Source: Candidatus Gastranaerophilales bacterium (lineage in GTDB: Bacteria > Cyanobacteriota > Vampirovibrionia > Gastranaerophilales > Gastranaerophilaceae). From it: DNA of 64,000 nt. Below are positions 1 to 9,193 of the stretch, one piece after another. The position numbers and the translations under genes were made by a program. The notes under the pieces were generated by a model. The model did not search any database. It was not told where the DNA came from and worked only from the letters and a program-made list of their open reading frames with translations. The stretch is from positions 1-64,000 of the forward strand of contig CALUXY010000005.1 of assembly GCA_944324855.1 (NCBI GenBank), read 5' to 3'. The number at the start of each line of letters is the position of its first letter. Position 1 is the first letter of the stretch.

Positions 1-1661
1 CCTTTAACGGTATGTGTATCATTTTCTACACGGAAGAATCTGTCAAACACTTTCTTTTGATATTCTTCTGCAATACCTGGTCCCTGGTCTTCAACACTGA
101 CTTCCAAAAAGTCGCCAATTCTTGAGCGTTCCGCTCTGATTTTTATTCTTTTTCCATCCGGAGAATATTTAATTGCATTAGATATAATATTTGTTAAAGC
201 TCTGGTTATGCTTTCACGGTTTAAAGTAACCAGAGGCAAATCAGGTTCTATCATTACAGAAAATACAAGATTATGCTCTTCTGCCAGTACTTTAACCTGT
301 TCTATACAATCATTTATGATATCTACTATATTTTCTTCTTTCATTTCCGGTTTAAGATTTTGTGATTCATATCTTGAGAAATCAAGAATATCATTAACCA
401 TTGTATTAAGCCTTATGATTTCCTGATTCATAACCCCTATAAATTCTTTTTGTGTATTGAAATCAAAATCATCACCATAGTTATAAAGAGTATCTATATA
501 ACTTCTCAAAACCGTAACAGGAGTTCTTAATTCATGAGATACATTCGAGATAAAATTGCCTCTTAACTGGTCCATTTCAACTTCTTTGGTAACATCAATA
601 AGAACAATAATATATCCTACATAATCTCCGCTTCTTGAAAACATCGGAGATATAACAGATTTAATAACATTTTTAGCAACTTCTATATTGAAAGTTAAAG
701 GAGCTTTTTCCATTTCATCTAACGGAGTATCTTTAAACAATTCTATTTTTTCTTTGAAACAGAGTTCGCCGTTTGTATCGCAGAATTGATTTATTTTGGT
801 ATTAATAATATCTTCATCTTCAACTTCAAGAAGTTTTTTGCCCTGTTCATTAATTAAAACAACATTATCAAAGTTATCACAAACAACAACCCCGTTTGCA
901 ATACTCATTAATACCGCTTCAAGCTTGTTGCGTTCAAGAGTGATACTTTCCATTGTTTGCTCGTTATACTTACTCAAACGGTTGGACATACGGTTGAATG
1001 CATCACAAAGTTCTTGAATTTCACGGCTTGAATCCTTGCATTCAATATTGTAGCCAAACTCTCCTGACGAAATTTTTTGCACCCCTTCGTGGAGCTGTTT
1101 AAGTTCTCTTGTAATAAGAATTGTATCCATAAACACAATTGCAATAACTGCAAGCCATGCAACAACAAAGGCAAATATTAAAGATGCTCTGGTTGTAGTC
1201 GAAATCTTATCAATAATGGTTCCTGATAACCCGACCATAACAGAGCCTACAATAGTAGAACCTGACGGGGTTTTGGCAACCATAGGAGAACTTACGGATA
1301 TTTGTGAATTTTGTGCCTGATTATAATAGCTGTCGCGGCTTGAATATATTATTTTAGAATTTGCATCTCTAAACTCAATAAAAGCAATATCCGCATTACT
1401 TCTTAAAATTGAATCGGAATGGGCTCTTAATGTTTCGGCTTTTGCTGATTCCGGAATGTCTTTAGTTATTTCAACACTTTCTATTGCAAGCGTTTTGGAT
1501 AAAATTTGTCCGAAATTTTTATAACCGTTATTAAGATTTTGCTGGATATTAAACACAGCAAGTCCGGCAATAAACACCAGCAAAATAGTGCTTAACACAA
1601 AACCTTGCAGAATTAATTTCCTTTGAGCCGTCATACCTTTAACAGTAAATTTATTATCCAT
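1..1661 (-). CDS. Sensor histidine kinase, C-terminus cut by window edge
   Basis: The frame is open from an ATG at 1659-1661 to the left edge, about 553 residues, with the C-terminus missing. In order it shows an N-terminal membrane segment (LVFIAGLAVF), an extracytoplasmic sensor region, a second membrane segment (IFAFVVAWLAVIAIVF), a HAMP-like stretch, a PAS-like region, the dimerisation motif NFISNVSHELRTPVTVL with the phospho-accepting His, an N box (IISNAIKYSPDGK), a G1 box (VEDQGPGI) and an F box (VFDRFFRVE). This is a PhoR/WalK-type membrane kinase that would pass phosphate to a response regulator, which is not in the window. The start is preceded by a -10 box only 7 nt away and has no clear ribosome site, so translation may be leaderless. 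Its signal is unknown. Confidence 0.93.
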   Translation of the reverse strand, partial: MDNKFTVKGMTAQRKLILQGFVLSTILLVFIAGLAVFNIQQNLNNGYKNFGQILSKTLAIESVEITKDIPESAKAETLRAHSDSILRSNADIAFIEFRDANSKIIYSSRDSYYNQAQNSQISVSSPMVAKTPSGSTIVGSVMVGLSGTIIDKISTTTRASLIFAFVVAWLAVIAIVFMDTILITRELKQLHEGVQKISSGEFGYNIECKDSSREIQELCDAFNRMSNRLSKYNEQTMESITLERNKLEAVLMSIANGVVVCDNFDNVVLINEQGKKLLEVEDEDIINTKINQFCDTNGELCFKEKIELFKDTPLDEMEKAPLTFNIEVAKNVIKSVISPMFSRSGDYVGYIIVLIDVTKEVEMDQLRGNFISNVSHELRTPVTVLRSYIDTLYNYGDDFDFNTQKEFIGVMNQEIIRLNTMVNDILDFSRYESQNLKPEMKEENIVDIINDCIEQVKVLAEEHNLVFSVMIEPDLPLVTLNRESITRALTNIISNAIKYSPDGKRIKIRAERSRIGDFLEVSVEDQGPGIAEEYQKKVFDRFFRVENDTHTVK

Positions 1662-1668
1662 ACCCCGA

Positions 1669-1697
1669 ATTATACCACGTAATACTATCTAGAGCAA
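1669..1697 (-). promoter_or_regulatory. Putative sigma70 promoter of the histidine kinase
   Basis: On the minus strand, TTGCTC (1692-1697) is followed after 17 nt by TATAAT (1669-1674), with TG one base upstream of the -10 (extended -10, TGGTATAAT). The -35 lies inside the end of the upstream flavoprotein gene. Transcription would begin at about 1662, next to the ATG at 1661. Confidence 0.6.
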
Positions 1698-3058
1698 ATC
1701 ACTCTTGCAACATGTACCCCTGAAGCGGAGGCTTGAATCAAACCTCTTGTAACACCTGCACCATCACCTATTGTAAAGAGATTTTTAACCCCTTCTGTTT
1801 CTAAGTCATTTGTTAATTTAACTCTTGCGGAATAGAATTTGACTTCAATACCATAAAGAAGTGTATACCGAGATGCCGTACCCGGAGCAATTTTATCCAG
1901 AGCATAAAGCATTTCAATTATACTTGTAAGCTGTCTGTACGGTAATACAAGACTCAAATCCCCCGGAGTTGCACATTTAAGTGTCGGCTCAATTATACTC
2001 GATTTAATTCTATCAGGTGTAGAACGTCTGCCGTCAAGTAAATCCCCGAATCTTTGAACAAGAATCCCGCCGCCGAGCATGTTTGCAAGAGATGCAATTC
2101 TTTGACCATAAGCAATAGGCTCTTTAAAAGGTTCAGTAAATTGCTCACTTACAAGAAGTGCAAAGTTCGTATTTTTTGTTTTTATATTTGCATAACTATG
2201 TCCGTTAACCGTAGCAATACCGTTATAATTTTCTTGTACAACTTCCCCGTTTGGATTCATACAGAAAGTTCTTACTGCATCCCCAAATGTCGGAGAATAA
2301 TAAATCAGTTTTGATTCATAAAGTTTATTTGTAATCGGTTCAAATACCGGAGCCGGAAGTTCTACTCTGACTCCTACATCAACCGCATTATTAACCATAC
2401 CTATTTTGTTTTTGGCAAATTCATGAGTCAGCCAATCCGCCCCTTCTCTGCCCGGCGCGATAATAGTATATTCAGCCTCGATTGTATCACCGTTATCAAG
2501 AACAATACCTTTAACCTGCTCGCATTCAACAATCAAATTTTTTGCAGAAACATTATTAAGGATAGTAATTTTATCCATCAAGTAATCCTGCATGTTTTTA
2601 AGAACATCAAGACTTCTTTCTGTACCTAAATGTCTGACAGGAGAATGCACAAGTTTTAATTCCGCAAGTGAAGCCTGTCTTTCAAGTTCATCAAAAGTTT
2701 TTCTGTCTGTTCCGAACACTTCATCTGTTGCACCAAACTCAAGATAGAGTTTGTCTGAATAATCTATCAATTCTTCAACTTTTTTACGGGACATATAATC
2801 CACAAGATGTCCGCCGACATCAGGTGTCAGAGTAAGTTTACCGTCAGAAAATGCTCCTGCACCGCCCCATCCGCAAAGAAGACCGCATTTTTTACAAGTA
2901 GGACATTTTGAATAACCTTCTCTTAAAAGACATTTTCTATCTTCTATTTTGTCCCCTTTTTCTATTAAAACAACTTTCCAATCCGGTTTGAGCTTTACTA
3001 TTTCTAATGCAGAAAAAATTCCGGCAGGTCCTGCTCCAATAATTGCAACGTTGTACAT
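1685..3058 (-). CDS. FAD-dependent dehydrogenase, COG2509 family
   Basis: 457 residues. The N-terminus has a Rossmann dinucleotide-binding motif (VAIIGAGPAGIFSA, residues 4-17). A Cys-rich stretch at about residues 52-75 (CPTCKKCGLLCGWGGAGA) is typical of the uncharacterised COG2509 flavoproteins. The C-terminus carries the second FAD-contact motif (FTIGDGAGVTRGLIQAS). The length is normal for the family. The enzyme is probably cytosolic and its substrate is unknown. It is transcribed away from the divergent NrtR-like gene and lies directly upstream of the kinase, which appears to have its own promoter. The family assignment rests on recognised motifs; no physiological role is claimed. Confidence 0.88.
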   Translation of the reverse strand: MYNVAIIGAGPAGIFSALEIVKLKPDWKVVLIEKGDKIEDRKCLLREGYSKCPTCKKCGLLCGWGGAGAFSDGKLTLTPDVGGHLVDYMSRKKVEELIDYSDKLYLEFGATDEVFGTDRKTFDELERQASLAELKLVHSPVRHLGTERSLDVLKNMQDYLMDKITILNNVSAKNLIVECEQVKGIVLDNGDTIEAEYTIIAPGREGADWLTHEFAKNKIGMVNNAVDVGVRVELPAPVFEPITNKLYESKLIYYSPTFGDAVRTFCMNPNGEVVQENYNGIATVNGHSYANIKTKNTNFALLVSEQFTEPFKEPIAYGQRIASLANMLGGGILVQRFGDLLDGRRSTPDRIKSSIIEPTLKCATPGDLSLVLPYRQLTSIIEMLYALDKIAPGTASRYTLLYGIEVKFYSARVKLTNDLETEGVKNLFTIGDGAGVTRGLIQASASGVHVARVICSR

Positions 3059-3163
3059 ATATCCCTCTCCTGTTGATGTATTACTTATTTACGATAGACT
3101 AAACATAATAATTTATAAAGCAAATTTTAATTATTTTTACAAACTGTTCAAAATTTACATGTT

Positions 3164-3174
3164 TATAATATAAT
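3164..3174 (+). promoter_or_regulatory. Putative -10 region of the NrtR-like/secG operon
   Basis: Two overlapping TATAAT hexamers (3164-3169 and 3169-3174) lie 17-28 nt upstream of the ATG at 3192. A weak -35 (TGTTCA, 3145-3150) sits 18 nt before the second hexamer. A ribosome site (GAGGAT) follows. Confidence 0.45.
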
Positions 3175-3191
3175 AAATTTGAGGATGATTT

Positions 3192-3872
3192 ATGTTTAAC
3201 GAAACAAAGACACACGAAATCACTGTCGATACAGTTATACTAACTATAAAAAACGATGATTTAAAAGTATTGTTAGTCAAACGGGAAAATGAACCGTTCA
3301 AAGGTAAATGGGCTATTCCGGGCGGTTATGTCCGCATGTCTGAAGACCTGGATGCTGCAGCTATGAGAATACTCAAGGAAAAAACTAACGTTGATAACAT
3401 TTACCTTGAACAGTTATATACATTCGGAGATCCTCTAAGACACCCTGTATCGCGTGTCATAACCTGTGCATATTTTGCATTAATCAGAGCAGATGATGTA
3501 GATGTTATTTCTGCAGATAATGTAGCATGGCATAAAGTTAATGATTTACCGGCACTTGCGTTCGACCACAAAGAAATTATTCAATATTCTTTAAAACGCA
3601 CAAGAGAACGTCTTGAAATGTGTCCTGTTGCATACCAACTATTAAACGAAAAATTCACATTAACGGAAATGCAAAAAGCATACGAACTTATAATGGGTAA
3701 GAAGCTGGATAAACGAAACTTCAGAAAGAAAGTTATCCAAACCGAAGGACTCAGAGAACTTGATGAGTTTTCAAAATCAACTTCTAAACGTCCTGCGAGG
3801 CTGTACACATTTGATAACATCAAACTGAATTCAAAACGTGCACACTTTATTAAAAAGGAGAAAAAATGTTAG
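3192..3872 (+). CDS. NrtR-like Nudix-related transcriptional regulator
   Basis: 226 residues. An N-terminal Nudix fold (about 1-135) includes GKWAIPGGYVRMSEDLDAAA. The canonical REUxEE core is degenerate (RILKEK), as in NrtR regulators that bind ADP-ribose-type ligands without being efficient hydrolases. The C-terminal ~75 residues (YQLLNEKFTLTEMQKAYELI, then KRNFRKKVIQT) match the winged-helix DNA-binding part of NrtR. NrtR proteins repress NAD-metabolism genes, but none are adjacent here. The stop overlaps the secG start by 7 nt and the secG ribosome site lies inside this gene, so the two are co-transcribed. The regulated target is unknown. Confidence 0.8.
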   Translation: MFNETKTHEITVDTVILTIKNDDLKVLLVKRENEPFKGKWAIPGGYVRMSEDLDAAAMRILKEKTNVDNIYLEQLYTFGDPLRHPVSRVITCAYFALIRADDVDVISADNVAWHKVNDLPALAFDHKEIIQYSLKRTRERLEMCPVAYQLLNEKFTLTEMQKAYELIMGKKLDKRNFRKKVIQTEGLRELDEFSKSTSKRPARLYTFDNIKLNSKRAHFIKKEKKC

Positions 3873-4090
3873 GGTTTGTTTGGGCTGTACAAGTTTTATC
3901 AGCAGTATTACTTACAGGTTTAATACTATTGCATTCACCTAAAGGTGACGGAATCGCAGGATTCGGTGGTGCATCACAAATGTTTGCATCACAAAAAGGT
4001 GCAGAAAAAAGATTAAACAAAATAACTGCTATAGTAGCATTAGTATTCTTATTCTGTGTATTTTTATTAGGATTTGGTCTAGTCAAATAA
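3866..4090 (+). CDS. secG: Preprotein translocase subunit SecG
   Basis: 74 residues with two hydrophobic helices (about 3-22 and 51-72) joined by a loop with the SecG signature: LHSPKGDGIAGFGGASQMF, then KGAEKRLNKITA. SecG assists SecYE-mediated export at the inner membrane. The start is preceded by AAGGAG. The gene overlaps the NrtR-like gene by 7 nt, and its stop shares one base with the tcdA start (TAATG), indicating tight translational coupling. Confidence 0.93.
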   Translation: MLGFVWAVQVLSAVLLTGLILLHSPKGDGIAGFGGASQMFASQKGAEKRLNKITAIVALVFLFCVFLLGFGLVK

Positions 4091-4812
4091 TGATATTTGC
4101 AAGAAACGAACTTTTTTGGGGAAAGGAAGCACAAGAAAAGCTTTCAGACTCTCATGTTGCAGTTTTCGGACTCGGCGGAGTCGGCGGATATTCTGTTGAA
4201 ATGCTTGCAAGAGCAGGGGTTGGAGAATTGACAATTGTTGATTTTGATACCGTATCAGAAACAAACATCAACCGCCAGGTTATTGCCCTGAATTCAACCA
4301 TCGGAGAAAAAAAAACAGAACTTTTTGAACAACGGTTAAAAGATATCAATCCTGATATTAAACTGCATATTGTTAATGATTTTTATACAACCGGCGAATT
4401 TTATGCAGATTTTGTCATTGATGCAATTGATACCATGCGGTCTAAGATTTCACTTTTAGAATACTGTGTGAAAAATAATATTCCGGTTATAAGTTCAATG
4501 GGGGCAGGGAACAGAATTGACCCGACCAAACTTTATATTTCGGATATTTCAAACATTCATAATAAAAAAGCACCATTTGTATCAAATGTTATGTATCAGC
4601 TAAAGAAAAGAGGAATTGAAACAGGGATAACTGTTGTAAGCAGTGATGAATCTCCGCATGTCGAGGAAAAGATTTCGGAAGTTGAACATATAGTCACACA
4701 ATCAGGGGAAGAAATTGAATTTACAAAGATTATTCCGTCCTCAACTCCGTTTGTTGCATCGACAGCAGGGATATTTATGGCATACTTTGTAGTTGAAAGG
4801 TTAATCGGATGA
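4090..4812 (+). CDS. tcdA: tRNA threonylcarbamoyladenosine dehydratase TcdA (ThiF/E1-like)
   Basis: 240 residues. The nucleotide-binding motif GLGGVGGYSVEMLARAGVG (from about residue 24) and DFDTVSETNINRQ are typical of the ThiF/MoeB E1-like fold. VIDAIDTMRSKISLLEYC and the late STPFVASTAGIFMA match the TcdA (CsdL/YgdL) branch, which cyclises t6A37 to ct6A in an ATP-dependent reaction. No CxxC zinc pairs of the MoeB type are seen, which favours TcdA. It is embedded in a four-gene run, overlapping secG by 1 nt and the following SDR gene by 4 nt (ATGA). Confidence 0.85.
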   Translation: MIFARNELFWGKEAQEKLSDSHVAVFGLGGVGGYSVEMLARAGVGELTIVDFDTVSETNINRQVIALNSTIGEKKTELFEQRLKDINPDIKLHIVNDFYTTGEFYADFVIDAIDTMRSKISLLEYCVKNNIPVISSMGAGNRIDPTKLYISDISNIHNKKAPFVSNVMYQLKKRGIETGITVVSSDESPHVEEKISEVEHIVTQSGEEIEFTKIIPSSTPFVASTAGIFMAYFVVERLIG

Positions 4813-5498
4813 ATATATTAGTTACAGGCGCATCAAAAGGAATCGGAGAATGTATCGCACACAATTTAGACGGCGAAATATTTGCAGTCGCTAGATGTGA
4901 AGAACGTTTAAAACAATATAAGAATTACCTTGTATGTGATTTTGAGAAAGATATTGAAAAACTTGGACTTTATATTGAAGAGAATAAAATAGATGTTGTC
5001 ATAAATAATGCAGGGGAATACATCTACAAAGAAACCGACCAAATAACCATGCCGGAAATTGAAAGAATTACAAGAGTAAATTTGGAAGTTCCGATGTATA
5101 TAATATCGAAAGCGCTGCCGTATATGAAATCACAAAATTGGGGAAGAATTTTAAATATCGGTTCAATTTCAGGAGTTATGGGCGAAGCGGGAGCCTGTAT
5201 TTATTCAGCATCAAAAGCCGGTTTGATTGGTATGACAAAATCAATCGCGTTAGAGGCTGCTCAATACGGTATAACTGTCAACACAATAAACCCGGGCTGG
5301 GTAGAAACAGAACTGGGGAATTCATCAGCCGAAGACAGTGAATTTTCAAAAGAAGAAATCGTAGAATGTATTCCGCAGAAAAGATTTGTTGAGCCGATTG
5401 AGATTGCCGGCATGGTGAAGTATTTGATATCAGATGCGGCAAAAGGTGTCACCGGACAATCCATAAATCTGTGTGCAGGCTTGAGTGTAGGATGCTAA
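4809..5498 (+). CDS. Short-chain dehydrogenase/reductase (FabG-like)
   Basis: 229 residues of the classical SDR fold. TGASKGIG at residues 6-13 binds NAD(P), NNAG is at 66-69, and the catalytic set is S119, Y132 and K136 (YSASKAG). NPGWVETE after the active site and the C-terminal VTGQSINLCAG are typical of FabG-like 3-oxoacyl reductases. It is slightly shorter than usual FabG (about 245) and lies in a secG/tcdA operon rather than a fatty-acid cluster, so the substrate is uncertain. Start is by ATGA overlap with tcdA. Confidence 0.85.
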   Translation: MNILVTGASKGIGECIAHNLDGEIFAVARCEERLKQYKNYLVCDFEKDIEKLGLYIEENKIDVVINNAGEYIYKETDQITMPEIERITRVNLEVPMYIISKALPYMKSQNWGRILNIGSISGVMGEAGACIYSASKAGLIGMTKSIALEAAQYGITVNTINPGWVETELGNSSAEDSEFSKEEIVECIPQKRFVEPIEIAGMVKYLISDAAKGVTGQSINLCAGLSVGC

Positions 5499-5561
5499 AC
5501 TTCAAAGAATCTTGTATTTTCTTCGCCTAAGAATTTTACTCGAATGTCATGAATAGCTTTA

Positions 5562-6899
5562 TCATACTTTTTGGTTGATAAACTTATTACAATAATTTAA
5601 TTTTTTTAAGATTCCGCATAAACAAATTGCTAAAATTGCAGTTAATAAAAAAGATGAACAAGAAAATGCAGCCCAAAACGCAAATAAACGATGTTGCGGG
5701 AAATGTAATGCGCAATAATAACCGGATGTCACACCTATCATCAAATAAGCCGTAAGATTTGAAAACATCACGATTTTGGTACGTTTAAGACCTTTAAAAA
5801 CACCGCCCATTGCCACTTGCAACCCGTCACTAATCTGAAATGCCGCAACACAATACATTACGGGTACAATAATATCAATCAATGTTTTATCAGGAGTAAA
5901 TATTGCTGCCAACTGTCTTGAACATGTCGCGTATAATAAACTTGTCAATCCCATAAAACATACAGTAATAACTACACCATTTTTTATATATTCTAAAAGT
6001 TCTTTATAATCCTTTGCTCCATTGGCAAATCCGACCTTTACCGCAATAGCATTTGATAGTGCAAGCGGAAACATAAACGACATATTGGCAAGAGTCATAA
6101 TAACATTCTGTGCCGCAGCATAAAGTCCTGAAAATCGTCCCATCAATATCGCCATTGAATTAAATGACAAAAATTCAATAACAATAGCAATCGATATCGG
6201 AAACCCGACTTTCATAATCTGTTTGTAATACTTTCTGTCACAAAAATCTTCAAAATGGAATTTGTACAAGCAATATCCAAGTAGATAAAACCCGCAAAAA
6301 GTTCTGGCAGCCAAACTTGCAATCGCAAGCCCTGCCGCACCCATTTCAGGAAATCCCAGCAATCCAAACGTCAGAACAAAATTTAATACAACATTTATTA
6401 CCACAGACAACAGCATTAAAAGATTCGGCAAAAACACAATCTCATACGCTTGCAAAAACTCTTTTAAAGCGACATGCAGTATCATCCCGAATGATGAAAA
6501 CGCAATAAAAAACGTGTAAGATTTTATATCAACCAATAAATCCGGAGCATAACCCAAATACTTCAAAAACGGAATATACCCCAAAGCAATAACCAGAAGT
6601 ATAAATGCAGTCAAAAACGCAAACCTAACCGTCGGATAAAAATATTTTTTCGCCTGACAGCCCGCCCCTCGAATATTCGCCAAAAGCGGAGATACGCTCA
6701 ACAACAACCCCACACCTAGCATGGAAACGGTTGCATGAATTGAAGTTGCAATACTCACTGCAGCCAAAACATTTGTTGAATAACGTCCTGCGACGAAACA
6801 ATCCCCTGCATTAATAAGAATTACACCGATATTTCCCATAAATATAGGCAGGGCAAGTTTGATTAATTCAGAGATGTATTTTTTGCTGATTAATTGCAT
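5562..6899 (-). CDS. MATE family efflux transporter
   Basis: 445 residues and about 12 hydrophobic segments arranged as two six-helix halves, the size and layout of NorM/DinF-type multidrug and toxin extrusion proteins. Conserved features include LALPIFMGNIGVILINAGD near the start and ALSNAIAVKVGFANGAKDY in the second half. It would export organic cations or metabolites by cation antiport at the inner membrane. The start overlaps the end of queA by 10 nt, placing it last in a yidC-queA-MATE run. Confidence 0.9.
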   Translation of the reverse strand: MQLISKKYISELIKLALPIFMGNIGVILINAGDCFVAGRYSTNVLAAVSIATSIHATVSMLGVGLLLSVSPLLANIRGAGCQAKKYFYPTVRFAFLTAFILLVIALGYIPFLKYLGYAPDLLVDIKSYTFFIAFSSFGMILHVALKEFLQAYEIVFLPNLLMLLSVVINVVLNFVLTFGLLGFPEMGAAGLAIASLAARTFCGFYLLGYCLYKFHFEDFCDRKYYKQIMKVGFPISIAIVIEFLSFNSMAILMGRFSGLYAAAQNVIMTLANMSFMFPLALSNAIAVKVGFANGAKDYKELLEYIKNGVVITVCFMGLTSLLYATCSRQLAAIFTPDKTLIDIIVPVMYCVAAFQISDGLQVAMGGVFKGLKRTKIVMFSNLTAYLMIGVTSGYYCALHFPQHRLFAFWAAFSCSSFLLTAILAICLCGILKKLNYCNKFINQKV

Positions 6900-7948
6900 A
6901 CTTTACCTTGTATAAACATACAATCACCGTAACTGTAAAATCTATATCTGTTTTCAATAGCTGATTTATATGCTTTAAATATGAAATCCTTACCGGCAAG
7001 CGCAGATACCAACATTAATAATGTTGATTTTGGCAGGTGAAAGTTAGTAATCAATTTATCAATTACTTTAAACTCATACGGAGGGTATATAAATAGTGTA
7101 GAAGCAGATTTGCATGCCTTTATACACCCGAATTCTTTATAAGCCGATTCCAAAGTTCTGACGGTAGTAGTTCCAACTGCCACTATTTTCTTACCTTGAG
7201 ACTTTGCATTATTAATCAGGTCGGCAGTTTCTTGAGAAATTTCATAAGTTTCTGAATCCATTTTGTGGTCTAAAACGTCATCACACTTAACTGGTCTAAA
7301 AGTCCCTAACCCGACATTCAATGTAACATATCCAATTTCTACACCTTTGTCTTGCAGCTTTTGAAGAATTTCTTGTGTAAAATGCAATCCCGCAGTCGGT
7401 GCAGCAACTGAACCTTCATTTTTTGCATAAACAGTCTGATATCTGTCATAATCGAGAGCTTTAAGTTCATCTGATGTCATTTTACGTTCGATATATGGCG
7501 GAAGAGGAACATTACCCACATTATCAAGAATATGATATAAGTCACCGTCATAGATTAATTCCACATACCATTTGCCGGCATCTTCCAAAGGTTTTAAAAC
7601 TTTTACTTTTAATTCCTCAGAGATTGTAATTATAGTATCTCTTTTTACTCTCTTAGACGGCTTTATAAGAACTTCCCAGTGCTTAGGCTCTTTTTCTTTA
7701 AGAAGAAAAACCTCTATTTTTGCTCCTGTATCTTTTGTACCATAAAGTCTTGCCGGAATAACTTTTGTGTTATTCAATATCAAAACGCAGTCATCATTGA
7801 TATAGTCTACAATATCATAGAAATGAGCATGCTCTATTGTTTGGGTTTCCGGATTTATAACAAGCATTTTAGAGTAATCACGCTTATCAGCCGGATATTG
7901 AGCAATTAATTCTTCCGGAAGTTCATAATCGAATTCAGATACTAACAT
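6890..7948 (-). CDS. queA: S-adenosylmethionine:tRNA ribosyltransferase-isomerase QueA
   Basis: 352 residues, the usual QueA length. The N-terminus DYELPEELIAQYPADKRDYS, the central PLPPYI, APTAGLHFT and LNVGLGTFRPV, and the late VGTTTVRTLES and TNFHLPKSTLLMLVSAL are QueA hallmarks. It adds the epoxycyclopentane ring from SAM to preQ1-tRNA in queuosine synthesis. The start shares one base with the yidC stop and the end overlaps the MATE gene, so the three are probably co-transcribed. Confidence 0.96.
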   Translation of the reverse strand: MLVSEFDYELPEELIAQYPADKRDYSKMLVINPETQTIEHAHFYDIVDYINDDCVLILNNTKVIPARLYGTKDTGAKIEVFLLKEKEPKHWEVLIKPSKRVKRDTIITISEELKVKVLKPLEDAGKWYVELIYDGDLYHILDNVGNVPLPPYIERKMTSDELKALDYDRYQTVYAKNEGSVAAPTAGLHFTQEILQKLQDKGVEIGYVTLNVGLGTFRPVKCDDVLDHKMDSETYEISQETADLINNAKSQGKKIVAVGTTTVRTLESAYKEFGCIKACKSASTLFIYPPYEFKVIDKLITNFHLPKSTLLMLVSALAGKDFIFKAYKSAIENRYRFYSYGDCMFIQGKVCN

Positions 7949-9030
7949 TATTCTTTTGCCTTTATTTGTTTAGCATTTGCAACATCATCTTCATCGATTG
8001 CAGCTTTTTTCTTAGCATCTTCAAGCTCCAGTTGTTTATTAATTACAATAGTTTGGATAACTTGAACAATATTACTTGAAATCAAATATAAAAGAACCCC
8101 TGCAGGAATTGGAATGAATACGAATGTACCGCATAACATAATAGGCATAAACATATTCATTGATTTTTGCATAGCTTCTTGACTCGGATCCATTTGTTGA
8201 TTTTTGGTCATAGACATCATTGCCTTTTGAGAAGCAACCATTGTCAGACCAAACAATACAATTAATGCTAATACATCAAAATGAAGAGTTGTTTTAACTG
8301 CTTTTGACGGAACCGTTGCAGTTAAGATACCGTCTTTTCTTGTAAAGGTAAATTTTTCAGTTTCTTTAGTTTGTAAGTTTGTAATAGCAATATCAGCTTT
8401 TTGTATTTGATCTAATTGGCTGAATTTCAAGTCTAAACTGTCCAGACTAACTTTCAGGTCGATTGGTTCTCCCGGAACAAGCTCGCCTTGAACAACAACA
8501 GCTTTATTAGGTTTTTCAATTTTTATGTTATCAAGTTTTTCATTTTTCAGATAAACTGTTGCGGTTTTAGAAGTTACAAAAGTTGAATAAGCAGATGCCC
8601 CCATAACGCCGTTATTTGAGATACCGGCATTTGTTCTTAGAGTGGCATCAAGACTTTTTATAAACAAGAATGGTGATTGACCTGCCATTTGAATAAATTG
8701 CGGACTCATTAGAGATGAATACAAAAGAATAAATATTGGCATTTGGATTAAAAGAGGGAAACAACCTGCCATAGGATTGAATTTATGCTCTTTATAGAAA
8801 TCCATCATCTTTTTCTGCATCATCTGCGGATCGTTTTTATAGCGTTCTTGTATCGCTTTCATTTTAGGCTGCAGAATTTGCATAGTTCTCATTGAACGCT
8901 GCTGCGAAACACCCAGAGGCCACATAGCCAATCTTACAATTACTGTTAACAGGATAATACCAAGCCCGTAGCTGCCTGATACACCTGATAATATTTTTAA
9001 ACACTTAATAGTTAAAGTTACGAAATCCAT
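7948..9030 (-). CDS. yidC: Membrane protein insertase YidC/Oxa1 family, with extra inter-helix domain
   Basis: 360 residues. The conserved insertase core is present: LLTVIVRLAMWPLGVSQQ carrying the key groove Arg, the cytosolic coiled hairpin (MQILQPKMKAIQERYKNDP), FNPMAGCFPLLIQMPIFILL, and the last helices (MFMPIMLCGTFVFIPIPAG, LLYLISSNIVQVIQ). The E. coli-type first helix and large N-terminal periplasmic domain are absent. Instead about 130 residues (roughly 112-245), rich in beta-type sequence, separate the second and third core helices and would lie on the outer face. The charged C-terminal tail may bind ribosomes. It is first in the yidC-queA-MATE run. Confidence 0.93.
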   Translation of the reverse strand: MDFVTLTIKCLKILSGVSGSYGLGIILLTVIVRLAMWPLGVSQQRSMRTMQILQPKMKAIQERYKNDPQMMQKKMMDFYKEHKFNPMAGCFPLLIQMPIFILLYSSLMSPQFIQMAGQSPFLFIKSLDATLRTNAGISNNGVMGASAYSTFVTSKTATVYLKNEKLDNIKIEKPNKAVVVQGELVPGEPIDLKVSLDSLDLKFSQLDQIQKADIAITNLQTKETEKFTFTRKDGILTATVPSKAVKTTLHFDVLALIVLFGLTMVASQKAMMSMTKNQQMDPSQEAMQKSMNMFMPIMLCGTFVFIPIPAGVLLYLISSNIVQVIQTIVINKQLELEDAKKKAAIDEDDVANAKQIKAKE

Positions 9031-9153
9031 ACTCTCTTCCCTGTCTTTTAATTATACACATGCCTGCAACACAAAATTAGTATTCGGCTTATGATTAAAA
9101 ATACATTAAATAAAGGCTCAAGTCAATTATTTATATGAGATTGAAATAAATAC

Positions 9154-9184
9154 TTTACAAAAAAAAATTATTTGTTAATATAAT
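9154..9184 (+). promoter_or_regulatory. Putative promoter of the tRNA-Asn precursor
   Basis: TTACAA (9155-9160) is followed after 18 nt by TATAAT (9179-9184). Initiation near 9191 would put the first acceptor-like hairpin at the 5' end of a ~255-nt tRNA leader. Confidence 0.45.
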
Positions 9185-9193
9185 ATTACACAG

